Positions 42,692 through 52,626 of a stretch of 64,000 bases of DNA are shown here, piece after piece (position 1 is the first letter of the stretch; each line of letters begins with the position of its first letter). The notes beneath the pieces were generated by a model, which saw only the letters and a program-made list of their open reading frames with translations, did not search any database and was not told where the DNA came from. This DNA comes from Streptomyces monashensis (GTDB lineage: Bacteria; Actinomycetota; Actinomycetes; Streptomycetales; Streptomycetaceae): positions 17,279 through 81,278 of the forward strand of contig NZ_MLYO01000037.1 of assembly GCF_001866665.1 (NCBI RefSeq). Reading direction: 5' to 3'. The translations under genes were made by a program, and so were the position numbers.

Positions 42692-44218
42692 CTATGACCG
42701 GTCCGCGCACTTCTCCACGTACGCCGCCCGGAGTTCCCGCTTCAGCACCTTCATGCTGGGGCCCAGCGGCAGCGCGTCCGTGAACTCCACGCGCCGCGGG
42801 TACTTGTGCCGCCCCAGGTGCTCCTTGGACCACTCGGTGAGCGCGGCGGCGTCGGGGGCGTCGCCCGGCGCCGGGACGACGACGGCGCAGACCTCCTCGC
42901 CGTGCAGTTCGTCGGGCAGGCCGATGACCGCGACCTGGGCGATGCCGGGGTGGCGCATCAGGACCTCCTCGACCTCCCGCGGGTACACGTTGTAGCCGCC
43001 GCGGATGATGACGTCCTTCTTGCGGTCGACGATGCGCAGGAAGCCCTCGTCGTCCTTGGTGCCGAGGTCGCCGGTGCGGAACCAGCCGTCGACCAGGGCC
43101 TCGGCAGTCGCCTGCGGCCGCCCGAGGTATCCGGAGAAGACGTTGTGGCCGCGGACGACGACCTCGCCCAGCTCGCCGGCCGGCAGCAGCTCGATGCGGT
43201 CCTCCACCTCGGCACGGGCGATCTCCACGTCGACGCCCCACAGCGGGTGGCCGATGGTGCCGGGCCTGGTGCCGAACAGCGGCTGGTTGACGGTGGCCGT
43301 CGGCGAGGTCTCCGACAGCCCGTACCCCTCGTAGATCCGCGCGCCGAACGCCTCCTCGAACCGCTCCAGCACGGCCACGGGCAGCGAGGCCCCGCCGGAG
43401 ATGCAGACCCGCAGCTCGGGCAGCCGCTCCGCCTGCGCCGCCGCGGCCGTGAGGGCGACGTACATGGTCGGCACGCCCTGGAAGGTGTTGACGCCCTCCG
43501 CGACCATCAGCTCGATGGCGCGGGCCGCGTCGAAGCGGGGCAGCAGGACGAGGGTGGCACCCGCCCGCCAGGTGGAGTTGAGCGAGACGGTCTGCCCGAA
43601 GGCGTGGAACAGGGGCAGCGCGCCGAGGGCGATGTCGTCGGGGCGGATGTCGTTGGCGTCGAAGGCGTTGACGGTCGCGTTCATCACGATGTTGAAGTGG
43701 CTGAGGACCGCGCCCTTGGGGACGCCGGTCGTGCCGCTCGTGTAGAAGATCACCGCCGGGTCGTCGGCGGCCCGGCTGACGTACGACACCGGCGGCTCGG
43801 CGTCCGCCGCGAGCCCGTCGAACTCCTCGCCCAGGGTGACCACACGGACCCCGAGCGCCCCGGCGGCGGCCCGCCCGGTCTCCGCCTGCGCCGGGTGGAC
43901 GAGCAGCAGGCTCGCCCCGCTGTCCCGCAGCACGTGCTCGACCTCGCCGGCCGACAGCAGCAGGTGCACCGGTACGACGACCGCGCCGGCCGCGACGATC
44001 GCGTAGTAGGCGACGGGGAACTCGGCGGTGTTGGGGGCCATCAGCGCGACCCGGTCCCCCGGCCGTACGCCGAGCCCGGTGAGGGCGCCCGACCGGGCGA
44101 GGGAGCGCTGCCACACCTCGCCGAAGGTGAGCCGCAGTTCACCTTCCACGAGGGCGGTCTTGCCGGGACGGCGCCGGGCGTTCTCGGCGAGGATGGCGGC
44201 GACGGACAGGGTTGCCAT
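42692..44218 (-). CDS. long-chain acyl-CoA synthetase (AMP-binding)
   Basis: A 508-residue adenylate-forming enzyme. The P-loop is IFYTSGTTGVPKGAVLSH, the adenine motif is YEGYGLSETSPTATVN, the hinge Asp region is WFRTGDLGTKDDEG, and RKKDVIIRGGYNVYP and SMKVLKREL provide the C-terminal Arg and catalytic Lys. It should activate a fatty or aromatic acid to its CoA ester. A thiolase gene on the same strand lies 69 bases upstream, so both probably serve fatty-acid or related beta-oxidation. Confidence 0.93.
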   Translation of the reverse strand: MATLSVAAILAENARRRPGKTALVEGELRLTFGEVWQRSLARSGALTGLGVRPGDRVALMAPNTAEFPVAYYAIVAAGAVVVPVHLLLSAGEVEHVLRDSGASLLLVHPAQAETGRAAAGALGVRVVTLGEEFDGLAADAEPPVSYVSRAADDPAVIFYTSGTTGVPKGAVLSHFNIVMNATVNAFDANDIRPDDIALGALPLFHAFGQTVSLNSTWRAGATLVLLPRFDAARAIELMVAEGVNTFQGVPTMYVALTAAAAQAERLPELRVCISGGASLPVAVLERFEEAFGARIYEGYGLSETSPTATVNQPLFGTRPGTIGHPLWGVDVEIARAEVEDRIELLPAGELGEVVVRGHNVFSGYLGRPQATAEALVDGWFRTGDLGTKDDEGFLRIVDRKKDVIIRGGYNVYPREVEEVLMRHPGIAQVAVIGLPDELHGEEVCAVVVPAPGDAPDAAALTEWSKEHLGRHKYPRRVEFTDALPLGPSMKVLKRELRAAYVEKCADRS

Positions 44219-44287
44219 GGAGGGGTGCTCCGTTTCCTTGCTGCGGCTCGTACTACCGAACTCCCTCGTGGGGAGCGTCTGCTGGAG

Positions 44288-45475
<1,188 letters not shown>

Positions 45476-45506
45476 GGCTTCGACTCCTGATCGACGGGTG
45501 TCATTA

Positions 45507-45521
45507 ATTAGCACTGCTAGT
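45507..45521. promoter_or_regulatory. palindrome between thiolase and hydrolase genes
   Basis: ATTAGCA-C-TGCTAGT has arms matching at six of seven positions, in an AT-rich patch rare in this genome. The shape suits a TetR-type operator controlling the thiolase-ligase unit. Confidence 0.5.
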
Positions 45522-45593
45522 TTTGGACTATAGACCTCGGACCGGCCCGCTGGGAAGATCCTCCCGACCTTCACCGAGTCGCCCGGAGGAGAC

Positions 45594-46442
45594 ATGCCCC
45601 ACGTCCGCGAGCACACCCTCGACGGCACCCGCGGCCCGATCGCCGTACGCGAGTGGCCGCACCCGGCGCCCCGCTACCTGGCCCTGGTGGTGCACGGGTA
45701 CGGCGAGCACGCGGGCCGGTACGACGGGCTCGCGGCCGTCCTGAACGCGCACGGGGCCGCCGTGTACGGGCCCGATCACGTCGGCCACGGCCGGTCGGCC
45801 GGGGAGCGCGTGGTGATCGAGGACTTCGAGGACGTCGTCACCGATGTGCACGGCGCGGCGGACCTCGCCCGCTCCGCCCACCCCGGCCTGCCGCTCGTCC
45901 TGGTCGGCCACTCCATGGGCGGGCTGATCGCGGCCCGCTACGCCCAGCGCCACGGCGCCGAGCTGAACGCGCTGGTCCTGTCCGGACCCGTGATCGGCGC
46001 CTGGGAGCTGCCGGGGCGGCTGCTGGCGCTGCCGGAGATCCCGGACGTCCCGGTCAGCCCGGCCGCGCTGTCCCGCGACCCGGCCGTGGGCGCCGCGTAC
46101 GCCGCCGATCCGCTGGTGTGGCACGGGCCGATGAGGCGGCCGACGCTGGAGGCGTTCGTCCGGACGCTGGAGACCGTCGAGAAGAGCGGCGACGTGGGCG
46201 GGCTGCCGCTGCTGTGGCTGCACGGCGACGACGACCGGCTCGTGCCGCTGCCCGGCAGCCGGACCGGCGTGGAGCGGCTGAGCGGCGGGCGGCTGACCCG
46301 GAGGATCTTCGCCGGGGCACGGCACGAGGTGTTCCACGAGACGGAGCCGGACCGGGCGGCGGCCTTCGCGGAGGTGCGCCGCTTCCTGGACCGCACGCTG
46401 CCCGGCCGACCCCCCAACGGTCCCTGCGGGACGGCGGGTTGA
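45594..46442 (+). CDS. alpha/beta hydrolase, monoacylglycerol lipase-like
   Basis: A 282-residue serine hydrolase. The oxyanion region is VVHGYGEHAGRY, the nucleophile Ser107 lies in VGHSMGG, the acid is in LHGDDDRLVP, and the His is in GARHEVFHE. The pattern matches monoacylglycerol lipases of the PldB group. It is cytoplasmic (no signal peptide), with GGAGGA before the ATG. It could supply fatty acids to the divergent thiolase and acyl-CoA ligase. Confidence 0.92.
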   Translation: MPHVREHTLDGTRGPIAVREWPHPAPRYLALVVHGYGEHAGRYDGLAAVLNAHGAAVYGPDHVGHGRSAGERVVIEDFEDVVTDVHGAADLARSAHPGLPLVLVGHSMGGLIAARYAQRHGAELNALVLSGPVIGAWELPGRLLALPEIPDVPVSPAALSRDPAVGAAYAADPLVWHGPMRRPTLEAFVRTLETVEKSGDVGGLPLLWLHGDDDRLVPLPGSRTGVERLSGGRLTRRIFAGARHEVFHETEPDRAAAFAEVRRFLDRTLPGRPPNGPCGTAG

Positions 46443-46553
46443 GGGGGCTGCCGGCGTCCGCGGGGGGCGTGCGCCGGATGGCGTGATCGTGCCAGACTGC
46501 TGCGCGTACGCCCCGGAGCGACCACCGGGACCGGCCGAGCGGAGGATCAGCAC

Positions 46554-47360
46554 GTGACGGGGACCGAGTCGGCCGCAACGCGCATCGACACCACCCGGCC
46601 GCATCCGGCCCGGGTGTACGACTGGTTCCTCGGCGGCAAGGACAACTACCCCGTCGACGAGGAACTGGGCCGCCGGATCACGGCGATCGACCAGGGCGCC
46701 CTCCGCGCCGCGCGCGCCAACCGGGCGTTCATGCAGCGCGCCGCACGCGCCGTCGCCGAGGACGGCATCCGCCAGTTCCTGGACATCGGCACCGGCATAC
46801 CGACCGAGCCCAACCTGCACCAGATCGCGCAGTCGGTGGCCCCGGACAGCCGGGTGGTCTACGTCGACAACGACCCGATCGTCCTCGCCCACGCGAGCGC
46901 GCTGCTGCGGGGCACCCCCGAAGGTGTCACGCAGTACGTCCAGGCCGACGCCCGCGATCCGCGTTCCATCCTCGAACAGGCCGCCCGCGTCCTGGACCTC
47001 GACCGTCCCGTCGCCCTGTCCCTGATCGCGCTGCTGCACTTCGTGGCCGACGAGGACGGCGCCCACGAGGTGGTCTCCACGCTGGTGGACGCGCTGGCGC
47101 CGGGCAGCCGTCTGGTGCTGTCGATGATGACGGCGGACTTCGAGCGGGAGAACGTCGAGAGGGGCATCGCCGCCTACGCGGCGGGCGGAGTGACCCTGGT
47201 GGCCCGCTCCCGCGACGAGGTGGCCGCCTTCTTCCGGGGCCTCGACCTGCTGGAGCCGGGCGTCGTGTCGGTCGCCGACTGGCGGCCGGCCGGGACACCG
47301 GACGACCGCGGCCCCGTCTCGCTGTACGGCGCGGTCGGCGCCAAGTCCGTACGCGGGTGA
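46554..47360 (+). CDS. DUF574-type SAM-dependent methyltransferase, copy 1
   Basis: A 268-residue protein of the actinobacterial DUF574 family. The N-terminal motif is ARVYDWFLGGKDNYPVDEEL and the SAM-binding region is RQFLDIGTGIPTEPN with VVYVDNDPIVLAHA. These proteins are abundant in Streptomyces, often near XRE/DUF397 genes, and have no firm substrate. The start is GTG with GGAGGATCAGC upstream. A closely related copy lies at 48425-49234, with an opposite-strand phosphatase between. Confidence 0.9.
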   Translation: MTGTESAATRIDTTRPHPARVYDWFLGGKDNYPVDEELGRRITAIDQGALRAARANRAFMQRAARAVAEDGIRQFLDIGTGIPTEPNLHQIAQSVAPDSRVVYVDNDPIVLAHASALLRGTPEGVTQYVQADARDPRSILEQAARVLDLDRPVALSLIALLHFVADEDGAHEVVSTLVDALAPGSRLVLSMMTADFERENVERGIAAYAAGGVTLVARSRDEVAAFFRGLDLLEPGVVSVADWRPAGTPDDRGPVSLYGAVGAKSVRG

Positions 47361-47379
47361 CGGAACGGAACCCGCGGAA

Positions 47380-48234
47380 CTACAGGCCGAGGACCCGGGA
47401 GATGGTCCGCAGCACGCCGTTGTCGTTGTTGGACGGTGCCAGGTGCCGGGCCCGGCTCACGACCTCGGGGTGGGCGCCCGCCATGGCGAAGGACCAGTCG
47501 GCCGCATCGAGCATCTCCAGGTCGTTGAGGTAGTCGCCGAAGACCATGGTCTGCGCGGGCGTGATGCCGAGCGCCCGCTGCAGGCCGCGCAGGGCGGTGC
47601 CCTTGTTGGCCGTGCGGTTCATCACGTCGACCCAGTGCTCGCCGGAGACGACGACCTGGTGGCTCTCGGCGAACGTCGCGAGCGCCGGGGCGGTGGAGTG
47701 CTCGGCGGATGCGAAGTCGAAGAGCGCGATCTTGATCACGTCGTCGTCGACGGCGGTGAGGTCCTCGACGATCCGGTGCTCGACGTAGTACCTGCGCACC
47801 TCCGCCAGGAACGCCTCGTCGGTCCGCTCGACGTACGCCGCCCGCTTGCCGCACACCACGGCGCCCACGTCGACGCCGTCCGCGACCAGCCCCCGCACCT
47901 TCCGGACGATCCGCGCGGCCACCGACGCGTCGAGGGTGTCGGAGCTGAGCTCCACGCCGTCGCGGACCACGTACGTGCCGTTCTCCGCGATGAACACCAT
48001 GCCCTCGGCGACCTCGGCGAACTGCCGGGCCAGCGTGGCGTACTGGCGGCCGCTGGCGGGGCTGAACAGCACGCCGCGGCGGCGCAGTTCGGCGAGCATC
48101 GGCCACAGTCCGTCGGGCATCCGCTGGGCGTCGTCCAGCAGCGTGCCGTCCATGTCGGTGACGATCAGCCGGATGTCGGCGGGGCCCGTGGGCAGGCCGG
48201 CGGTGTCGAGGAGGGGCGTGGGCGTGGCGGGCAT
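47380..48234 (-). CDS. HAD-IIB family phosphatase (Cof-like)
   Basis: A 284-residue hydrolase. The nucleophile motif is LIVTDMDGTLLDDAQ at about residue 23, motif II FSPASGRQYATL, the Lys motif NKGTALRGL, and the metal motif MVFGDYLNDLEMLDAA. The C2B cap fits sugar phosphate phosphatases of the Cof/YidA type. It stands alone on the minus strand between two related methyltransferase genes. Substrate unknown. Confidence 0.9.
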   Translation of the reverse strand: MPATPTPLLDTAGLPTGPADIRLIVTDMDGTLLDDAQRMPDGLWPMLAELRRRGVLFSPASGRQYATLARQFAEVAEGMVFIAENGTYVVRDGVELSSDTLDASVAARIVRKVRGLVADGVDVGAVVCGKRAAYVERTDEAFLAEVRRYYVEHRIVEDLTAVDDDVIKIALFDFASAEHSTAPALATFAESHQVVVSGEHWVDVMNRTANKGTALRGLQRALGITPAQTMVFGDYLNDLEMLDAADWSFAMAGAHPEVVSRARHLAPSNNDNGVLRTISRVLGL

Positions 48235-48424
48235 GTCCTGCTTCCGGTCGGGGGAGGGGTGACGTCGACCAGTGTTCCTCATGCGACGGGACGCCCCGGA
48301 GCCGGTCCCCGGTGGCCGGGGCGTCCCGGAGCGTCCCCGAACCGCCCGGACGAGCGTTTCCCGGGACAGCACGATCAACGGGCGGCACAATGACGGCGGG
48401 CAACCGTGCGAGAAGGGCGGCGAC

Positions 48425-49234
48425 GTGACCGAGGGCTCCGCTACGGCCGGACCGGCGAGACTGAACACCTCCGTGGCGCACAACGCCCGGGTGTGGAACT
48501 ACTGGATCGGCGGCAAGGACAACTACGAGGTCGACCAGCAGGTCGGTGAGCAGGTCGCGGGGATGTTCCCGGTGATCCGCGAGGTGGCTCGCGCGGACCG
48601 GGAGTTCCTGGCGCGGGCGGTGACGTTCCTGGCCGCGGAGCGCGGGATCCGGCAGTTCCTGGACATCGGCACGGGCCTGCCGACCGTGGAGAACACCCAC
48701 GAGATCGCGCAGCGCATCGCGCCCGAGTCCCGGATCGTGTACGTCGACAACGACCCGATCGTGCTGGTGCACGCCCGCTCGCTGCTCACCAGCGCGCCCG
48801 AGGGCGTCACGGACTACATCGACGCCGACGTGCGCGACCCGGACGCCATCGTGCGGCGCGCCGCCGACACGCTGGACCTGACCCGACCGGTCGCACTGAT
48901 GATGCTGGGCATCCTGAACTTCGTCCTGGACACCGGCGAGGCCCGCGACATCGTGCGGCGGCTGGTGGCGGCGCTGCCGTCGGGCAGCGCCCTGGTCCTC
49001 ACCCATCCGACCTACGACGGCGACGTGGGCGGCGAGGGCAACCGCGCGGCGATGGAGTTCTGGAACGCCCACGCCACGCCGCCGATCACCGCCCGCAGCC
49101 GCACGGAGATCGCCGCGTTCCTCGAGGGCCTGGAGCCGGTCGAGCCGGGCCTGGTGCCCTGCTCGCAGTGGCGCGCCGACCCGGCCGTCGTGGCGCCGGT
49201 GCCGCAGTTCGGCGCGGTGGCCGTGAAACGCTGA
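48425..49234 (+). CDS. DUF574-type SAM-dependent methyltransferase, copy 2
   Basis: A 269-residue paralogue of the gene at 46554. It shares GGKDNYEVD, IRQFLDIGTGLPTVEN and VYVDNDPIVLVHARSLL at matching positions, and diverges mainly in the C-terminal third (DGDVGGEGNRAAMEFWNAH). The start is GTG. The two copies in the same direction on either side of the HAD phosphatase suggest an old local duplication. It is followed 101 bases later by the glutamine-synthetase-like gene. Confidence 0.9.
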   Translation: MTEGSATAGPARLNTSVAHNARVWNYWIGGKDNYEVDQQVGEQVAGMFPVIREVARADREFLARAVTFLAAERGIRQFLDIGTGLPTVENTHEIAQRIAPESRIVYVDNDPIVLVHARSLLTSAPEGVTDYIDADVRDPDAIVRRAADTLDLTRPVALMMLGILNFVLDTGEARDIVRRLVAALPSGSALVLTHPTYDGDVGGEGNRAAMEFWNAHATPPITARSRTEIAAFLEGLEPVEPGLVPCSQWRADPAVVAPVPQFGAVAVKR

Positions 49235-49335
49235 CGCCGGCCCGGGACCGGCGCCCCGCGGTCGCGCGCAGGCGGACGCGGCCGACGAGGACGCGTCCGG
49301 GACGTGCCCGACGAGGACACAGCCGAGGAGGACGT

Positions 49336-50739
49336 ATGACCACCCTTGCCGATCCCGTGCCCGGCGGGCGCCCCGAGGATCTGCGCCGGGTCGCCGCGCT
49401 CACCGCCGGCCTGGCCGCGCGGGACGTGCGCGGGATCGTCCTCGCGTACGTCGACACCGCGGGCGTCTGCCGGATCAAGACCGTGCCCACGGCCCGGCTG
49501 GCGGCGGCCGTGTCCTGGGGTGTCGGCATGTCCCCGGTGTTCGACACCTTCCTCGCGGACGACTCCGTCGTCACCACCGACGTCCTCGGCTCCCCCGACG
49601 GCGACCTGCGGCTCTACCCCGACCTCGACCGGCTGGTGGTGCTGGCCGGGCAGCCCGGCTGGGCGTGGGCGCCGGTGGACCGGATCACCCAGGAGGGCGC
49701 CCGGCACCCCGGCTGTGCCCGGACCTTCCTGCGCCGGACCGTGACCGACGCGGCCGAGCGGCACGGCCTGACGTTCCGGGCGGCGATCGAGGTCGAGTGG
49801 TCGCTCGGCCTGGACTCGGCGCCCGCCGGGGAGTTCGTCCCGGCGGTCTCCGGTCCGGCGTACGGCGCGATCCGGCAGGTGGAGCTGAGCGACTACACCG
49901 CCGACCTGCTCGCCGCGTTCGAGGCGCAGGACGTCCCGGTCGACCAGCTCCATCCCGAGTACGCCCCCGGCCAGTTCGAGGTCTCGGTGGGCGCGCTGGA
50001 CCCGGTGGCGGCGGCCGACCGCAGCGTGCTGGTCCGGCAGACGATCCGCGCGGTCGCCGCACGCCACGGCCTGCGGGTCTCCTTCTCGCCGGCGGTGTCC
50101 GCCGAGGGGGTCGGCAACGGCGGCCATCTGCACCTGTCCTGCCGGCGCGACGGGGTGAACCTGCACGCGGGCGGGGAAGGGCGCTACGGCATGACGCCCG
50201 AGGCGGAGTCCTTCGCGGCCGGGATCCTGGCCCGGCTGCCCGCCCTGACGGCGGTCACCGCCCCGAGCCCGGCCAGTCACCTGCGGCTCAAACCCTCCCA
50301 GTGGGCGGGGGTGTTCACCGCGTGGGGCCGGGAGACCCGGGAGGCGGCGCTGCGGGTGGTCACCGGTACGGCGGGCCGCCGCGAGCAGGACGCCAATCTG
50401 GAGGTCAAGCCGGTGGACCTGGCCGCCAACCCCTATCTGGCGCTCGGCTGCGTCATCGCCGCGGGCCTGGACGGCCTGGCCGGGGCCCGCACGCTGCCCG
50501 GGGAGATCACCGGCGACCCGGCCCGCTACGGCCCGGACGAGGCGGCGGCGCTCGGCGTGCACCGGCTGCCGCGCTCCCTGCCGGATTCCGTGCGGGAGTT
50601 CCGCGCCGACGCGGTGCTGCGGTCCGCGCTGGGGCCGGTGCTCGCGGACGCGGTGAGCGCCGTACGGCTCGGCGAGGCGGCGGCGGTCGAAGGCCTGGAC
50701 GACGCACAGGTGGCGGCCGCCTACCGCTGGGTGTACTGA
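49336..50739 (+). CDS. glutamine synthetase family protein (GlnA-like)
   Basis: A 467-residue type I glutamine-synthetase fold. The beta-grasp start is VRGIVLAYVDTAGVCRIKTV; metal and substrate residues are in AAIEVEWSL, GQFEVSVGALDP, GNGGHLHLSCRR and ASHLRLKPSQWAG. The usual EFE is EVEW, and the C-terminal adenylylation loop of true GlnA is absent. It is therefore likely a gamma-glutamyl-amine or -polyamine ligase (GlnA3/GlnA4 or FluG-like), not the ammonia-assimilating enzyme. The amidohydrolase gene begins 2 bases after its stop. Confidence 0.88.
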   Translation: MTTLADPVPGGRPEDLRRVAALTAGLAARDVRGIVLAYVDTAGVCRIKTVPTARLAAAVSWGVGMSPVFDTFLADDSVVTTDVLGSPDGDLRLYPDLDRLVVLAGQPGWAWAPVDRITQEGARHPGCARTFLRRTVTDAAERHGLTFRAAIEVEWSLGLDSAPAGEFVPAVSGPAYGAIRQVELSDYTADLLAAFEAQDVPVDQLHPEYAPGQFEVSVGALDPVAAADRSVLVRQTIRAVAARHGLRVSFSPAVSAEGVGNGGHLHLSCRRDGVNLHAGGEGRYGMTPEAESFAAGILARLPALTAVTAPSPASHLRLKPSQWAGVFTAWGRETREAALRVVTGTAGRREQDANLEVKPVDLAANPYLALGCVIAAGLDGLAGARTLPGEITGDPARYGPDEAAALGVHRLPRSLPDSVREFRADAVLRSALGPVLADAVSAVRLGEAAAVEGLDDAQVAAAYRWVY

Positions 50740-50741
50740 CC

Positions 50742-51920
50742 GTGGCCGCCGCACCGGGACCGGTCCACGAGGCCCTGGCCGGCCTCGCGCTGGTGGACCA
50801 CCACTGCCACGGCGCCGTGACGGCCGACCTCGCGCCGGGGGAGTTCGCCGCGCTCCTCACCGAGGGCGCGGCCTGGCCCGGCATGTCGCCCTTCGACACG
50901 CCCGCGGGCGTGGCCGTGCGCCGGCACTGCGCGCCCCTGCTGGACCTCCCCCGGCACGCGCCGCCGGACGACTACACGGCCCGCCGTACGGAGCTGGGCT
51001 GGCGGGAGGTCAACCGCCGCTTCCTGACCGCCGCCGGGGCCGCGGCCTTCTTCGTGGACACCGGCTACACCACCCACCCGCTCACCTCCCCCGCCGAACT
51101 CGCCGCGGCCGGCGGCGCGTCGGCGCGGGAGGTCGTACGGCTGGAGCAGGTGGCGGAGGCGGTGGCCGCGCGGGGCGTCGCGGCGCAGGAGTACGCCGAG
51201 GTGTTCCGGGCGGCGGCCGAGGAGGCGGTGCGCGGGCCGGGCGTGGTGGCGGTGAAGTCGGTGGCCGCCTACCGCACGGGCTTCGCCCTGGACCCGGTCC
51301 GCCCGCCGGCCCGGGAGGTGACGCGGGCCGCGGGGGCCTGGCTGGCGGTCGGCGGGCGGCTGAGCGACCCTGTGCTGGTCCGGCACCTGCTGTGGACCGC
51401 CGTGGACCTCGGCCTCCCCCTCCAGCTGCACACCGGCTTCGGCGACGCCGACCTGCGGCTGCACCACGCCGATCCGGCCCTGCTCACCGACTGGCTGCGC
51501 CTGACCTCCGGCACGATCCCGGTCCTGCTGCTGCACTGCTGGCCGTACCACCGCCAAGCCGCCTATCTGGCCGCGGTGTTCGAGCAGGTGTACCTGGACG
51601 TCGGCCTCGCCCTGCACCACACCGGCCCGGCCCGCTGCCGGGCGGTGCTGGAGGAGGCGCTGGAGATCACCCCGTTCCGGAAGCTGCTGTACAGCTCCGA
51701 CGCGTACGGCGTGGCCGAATTCCACCATCTCGGCGCCCTCTGCTTCCGCCGGGGGCTCGCCGATCTCCTCCAGGAACGCGTCGACGCCGACGAGTTGAGC
51801 CTGCCCGACGCCCTGCGCGTCGCCGCCTGGACGGGCGCCGACAACGCCCGCCGCCTCTACGGACAGCCCGCACCCGAACCGGCCCGCGACCCCAGCGAGC
51901 GCCCCGCCCGGAAAGTATGA
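50742..51920 (+). CDS. amidohydrolase family protein, FluG N-domain-like
   Basis: A 392-residue metal-dependent hydrolase. LVDHHCHG (HxH) is at about residue 17, LQLHTGFGDADLRLHHADP and VLLLHCWPYH give later metal His residues, and LLYSSDAYGVAEFHHLG carries the final Asp. The fold matches the hydrolase half of nodulin/FluG proteins, which are fused to a glutamine-synthetase half; here they are adjacent separate genes. Start GTG, 2 bases after the partner's stop. It probably hydrolyses the amide made or used by the neighbouring ligase. Confidence 0.85.
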   Translation: MAAAPGPVHEALAGLALVDHHCHGAVTADLAPGEFAALLTEGAAWPGMSPFDTPAGVAVRRHCAPLLDLPRHAPPDDYTARRTELGWREVNRRFLTAAGAAAFFVDTGYTTHPLTSPAELAAAGGASAREVVRLEQVAEAVAARGVAAQEYAEVFRAAAEEAVRGPGVVAVKSVAAYRTGFALDPVRPPAREVTRAAGAWLAVGGRLSDPVLVRHLLWTAVDLGLPLQLHTGFGDADLRLHHADPALLTDWLRLTSGTIPVLLLHCWPYHRQAAYLAAVFEQVYLDVGLALHHTGPARCRAVLEEALEITPFRKLLYSSDAYGVAEFHHLGALCFRRGLADLLQERVDADELSLPDALRVAAWTGADNARRLYGQPAPEPARDPSERPARKV

Positions 51921-51927
51921 TCAAGCA

Positions 51928-52464
51928 ATGTCAGACATGACCGAAACCACGCCCGGCTGGCTCACCTCGGACGAGCTGGAAATGGCCAGGGCCCACATGC
52001 CGATCCTGTACGTCGAGGCCGTGCCCGTGCGCGTGGACGACAGCGGCGAGGTCACCAGCATCGGACTGCTGCTGCGCATCGGCCCGGACGGGACGGTCAG
52101 CCGGACCCTGGTCTCCGGCCGCGTCCTGCACCACGAGCGGGTCCGCGACGCCCTGCTGCGCCATCTGGAGAAGGACCTCGGCCCGGTCGCGCTCCCCCGC
52201 ATCCCGACCTCGCTGCAGCCCTTCACCGTCGCCGAGTACTTTCCGACGGCGGGCATCACGCCGTACCACGACCCGCGCCAGCACGCGGTCTCGCTCGCCT
52301 ACATCGTCCCGGTCACCGGCGACTGCCGACCCCGCCAGGACGCGCTGGACCTGGTCTGGTTCACCCCGCAGGAGGCCGCCTCCGCGGCCGTGCAGGGCGA
52401 GATGCCGGGCGGACACGCGATGCTGCTGAAGCAGGCGCTCGCCCATGCGGGAGTGGCGATCTGA
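51928..52464 (+). CDS. NUDIX-fold protein with degenerate NUDIX box
   Basis: A 178-residue protein related to Streptomyces NUDIX/DUF4916 proteins. The strands (PILYVEAVPVRVDDSGEVTS, IGLLLRIG) and the final LVWFTPQEAASAAVQG fit the fold. The box region reads GRVLHHERVRDALLRHLEKD instead of the REUXEE pattern, so only part of the metal-binding glutamates is left. A binding or regulatory role is more likely than hydrolysis. It starts 7 bases after the amidohydrolase and may be in that operon. Confidence 0.75.
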   Translation: MSDMTETTPGWLTSDELEMARAHMPILYVEAVPVRVDDSGEVTSIGLLLRIGPDGTVSRTLVSGRVLHHERVRDALLRHLEKDLGPVALPRIPTSLQPFTVAEYFPTAGITPYHDPRQHAVSLAYIVPVTGDCRPRQDALDLVWFTPQEAASAAVQGEMPGGHAMLLKQALAHAGVAI

Positions 52465-52626
52465 GCAGGGTGCCAGGAGCAGCCTGCCGGCCGCCAGGGA
52501 TCACCGGCAGGCGTTCAGGTCGCGTTCAGGTTCGTGAGCACCTGTGGCAACAGCTGCACCAGAAGCCCCAAAACAATGGCAAAGGGGGCTGGGGAACGCA
52601 CAGTTGAACATGCGAAGGTGCGAGCC

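Noticed and set aside
49665..51920. A single fused GS-amidohydrolase frame
   Set aside because: The upstream part of that frame is a shadow of the ligase; the ligase has its own normal stop at 50739 before the hydrolase GTG.
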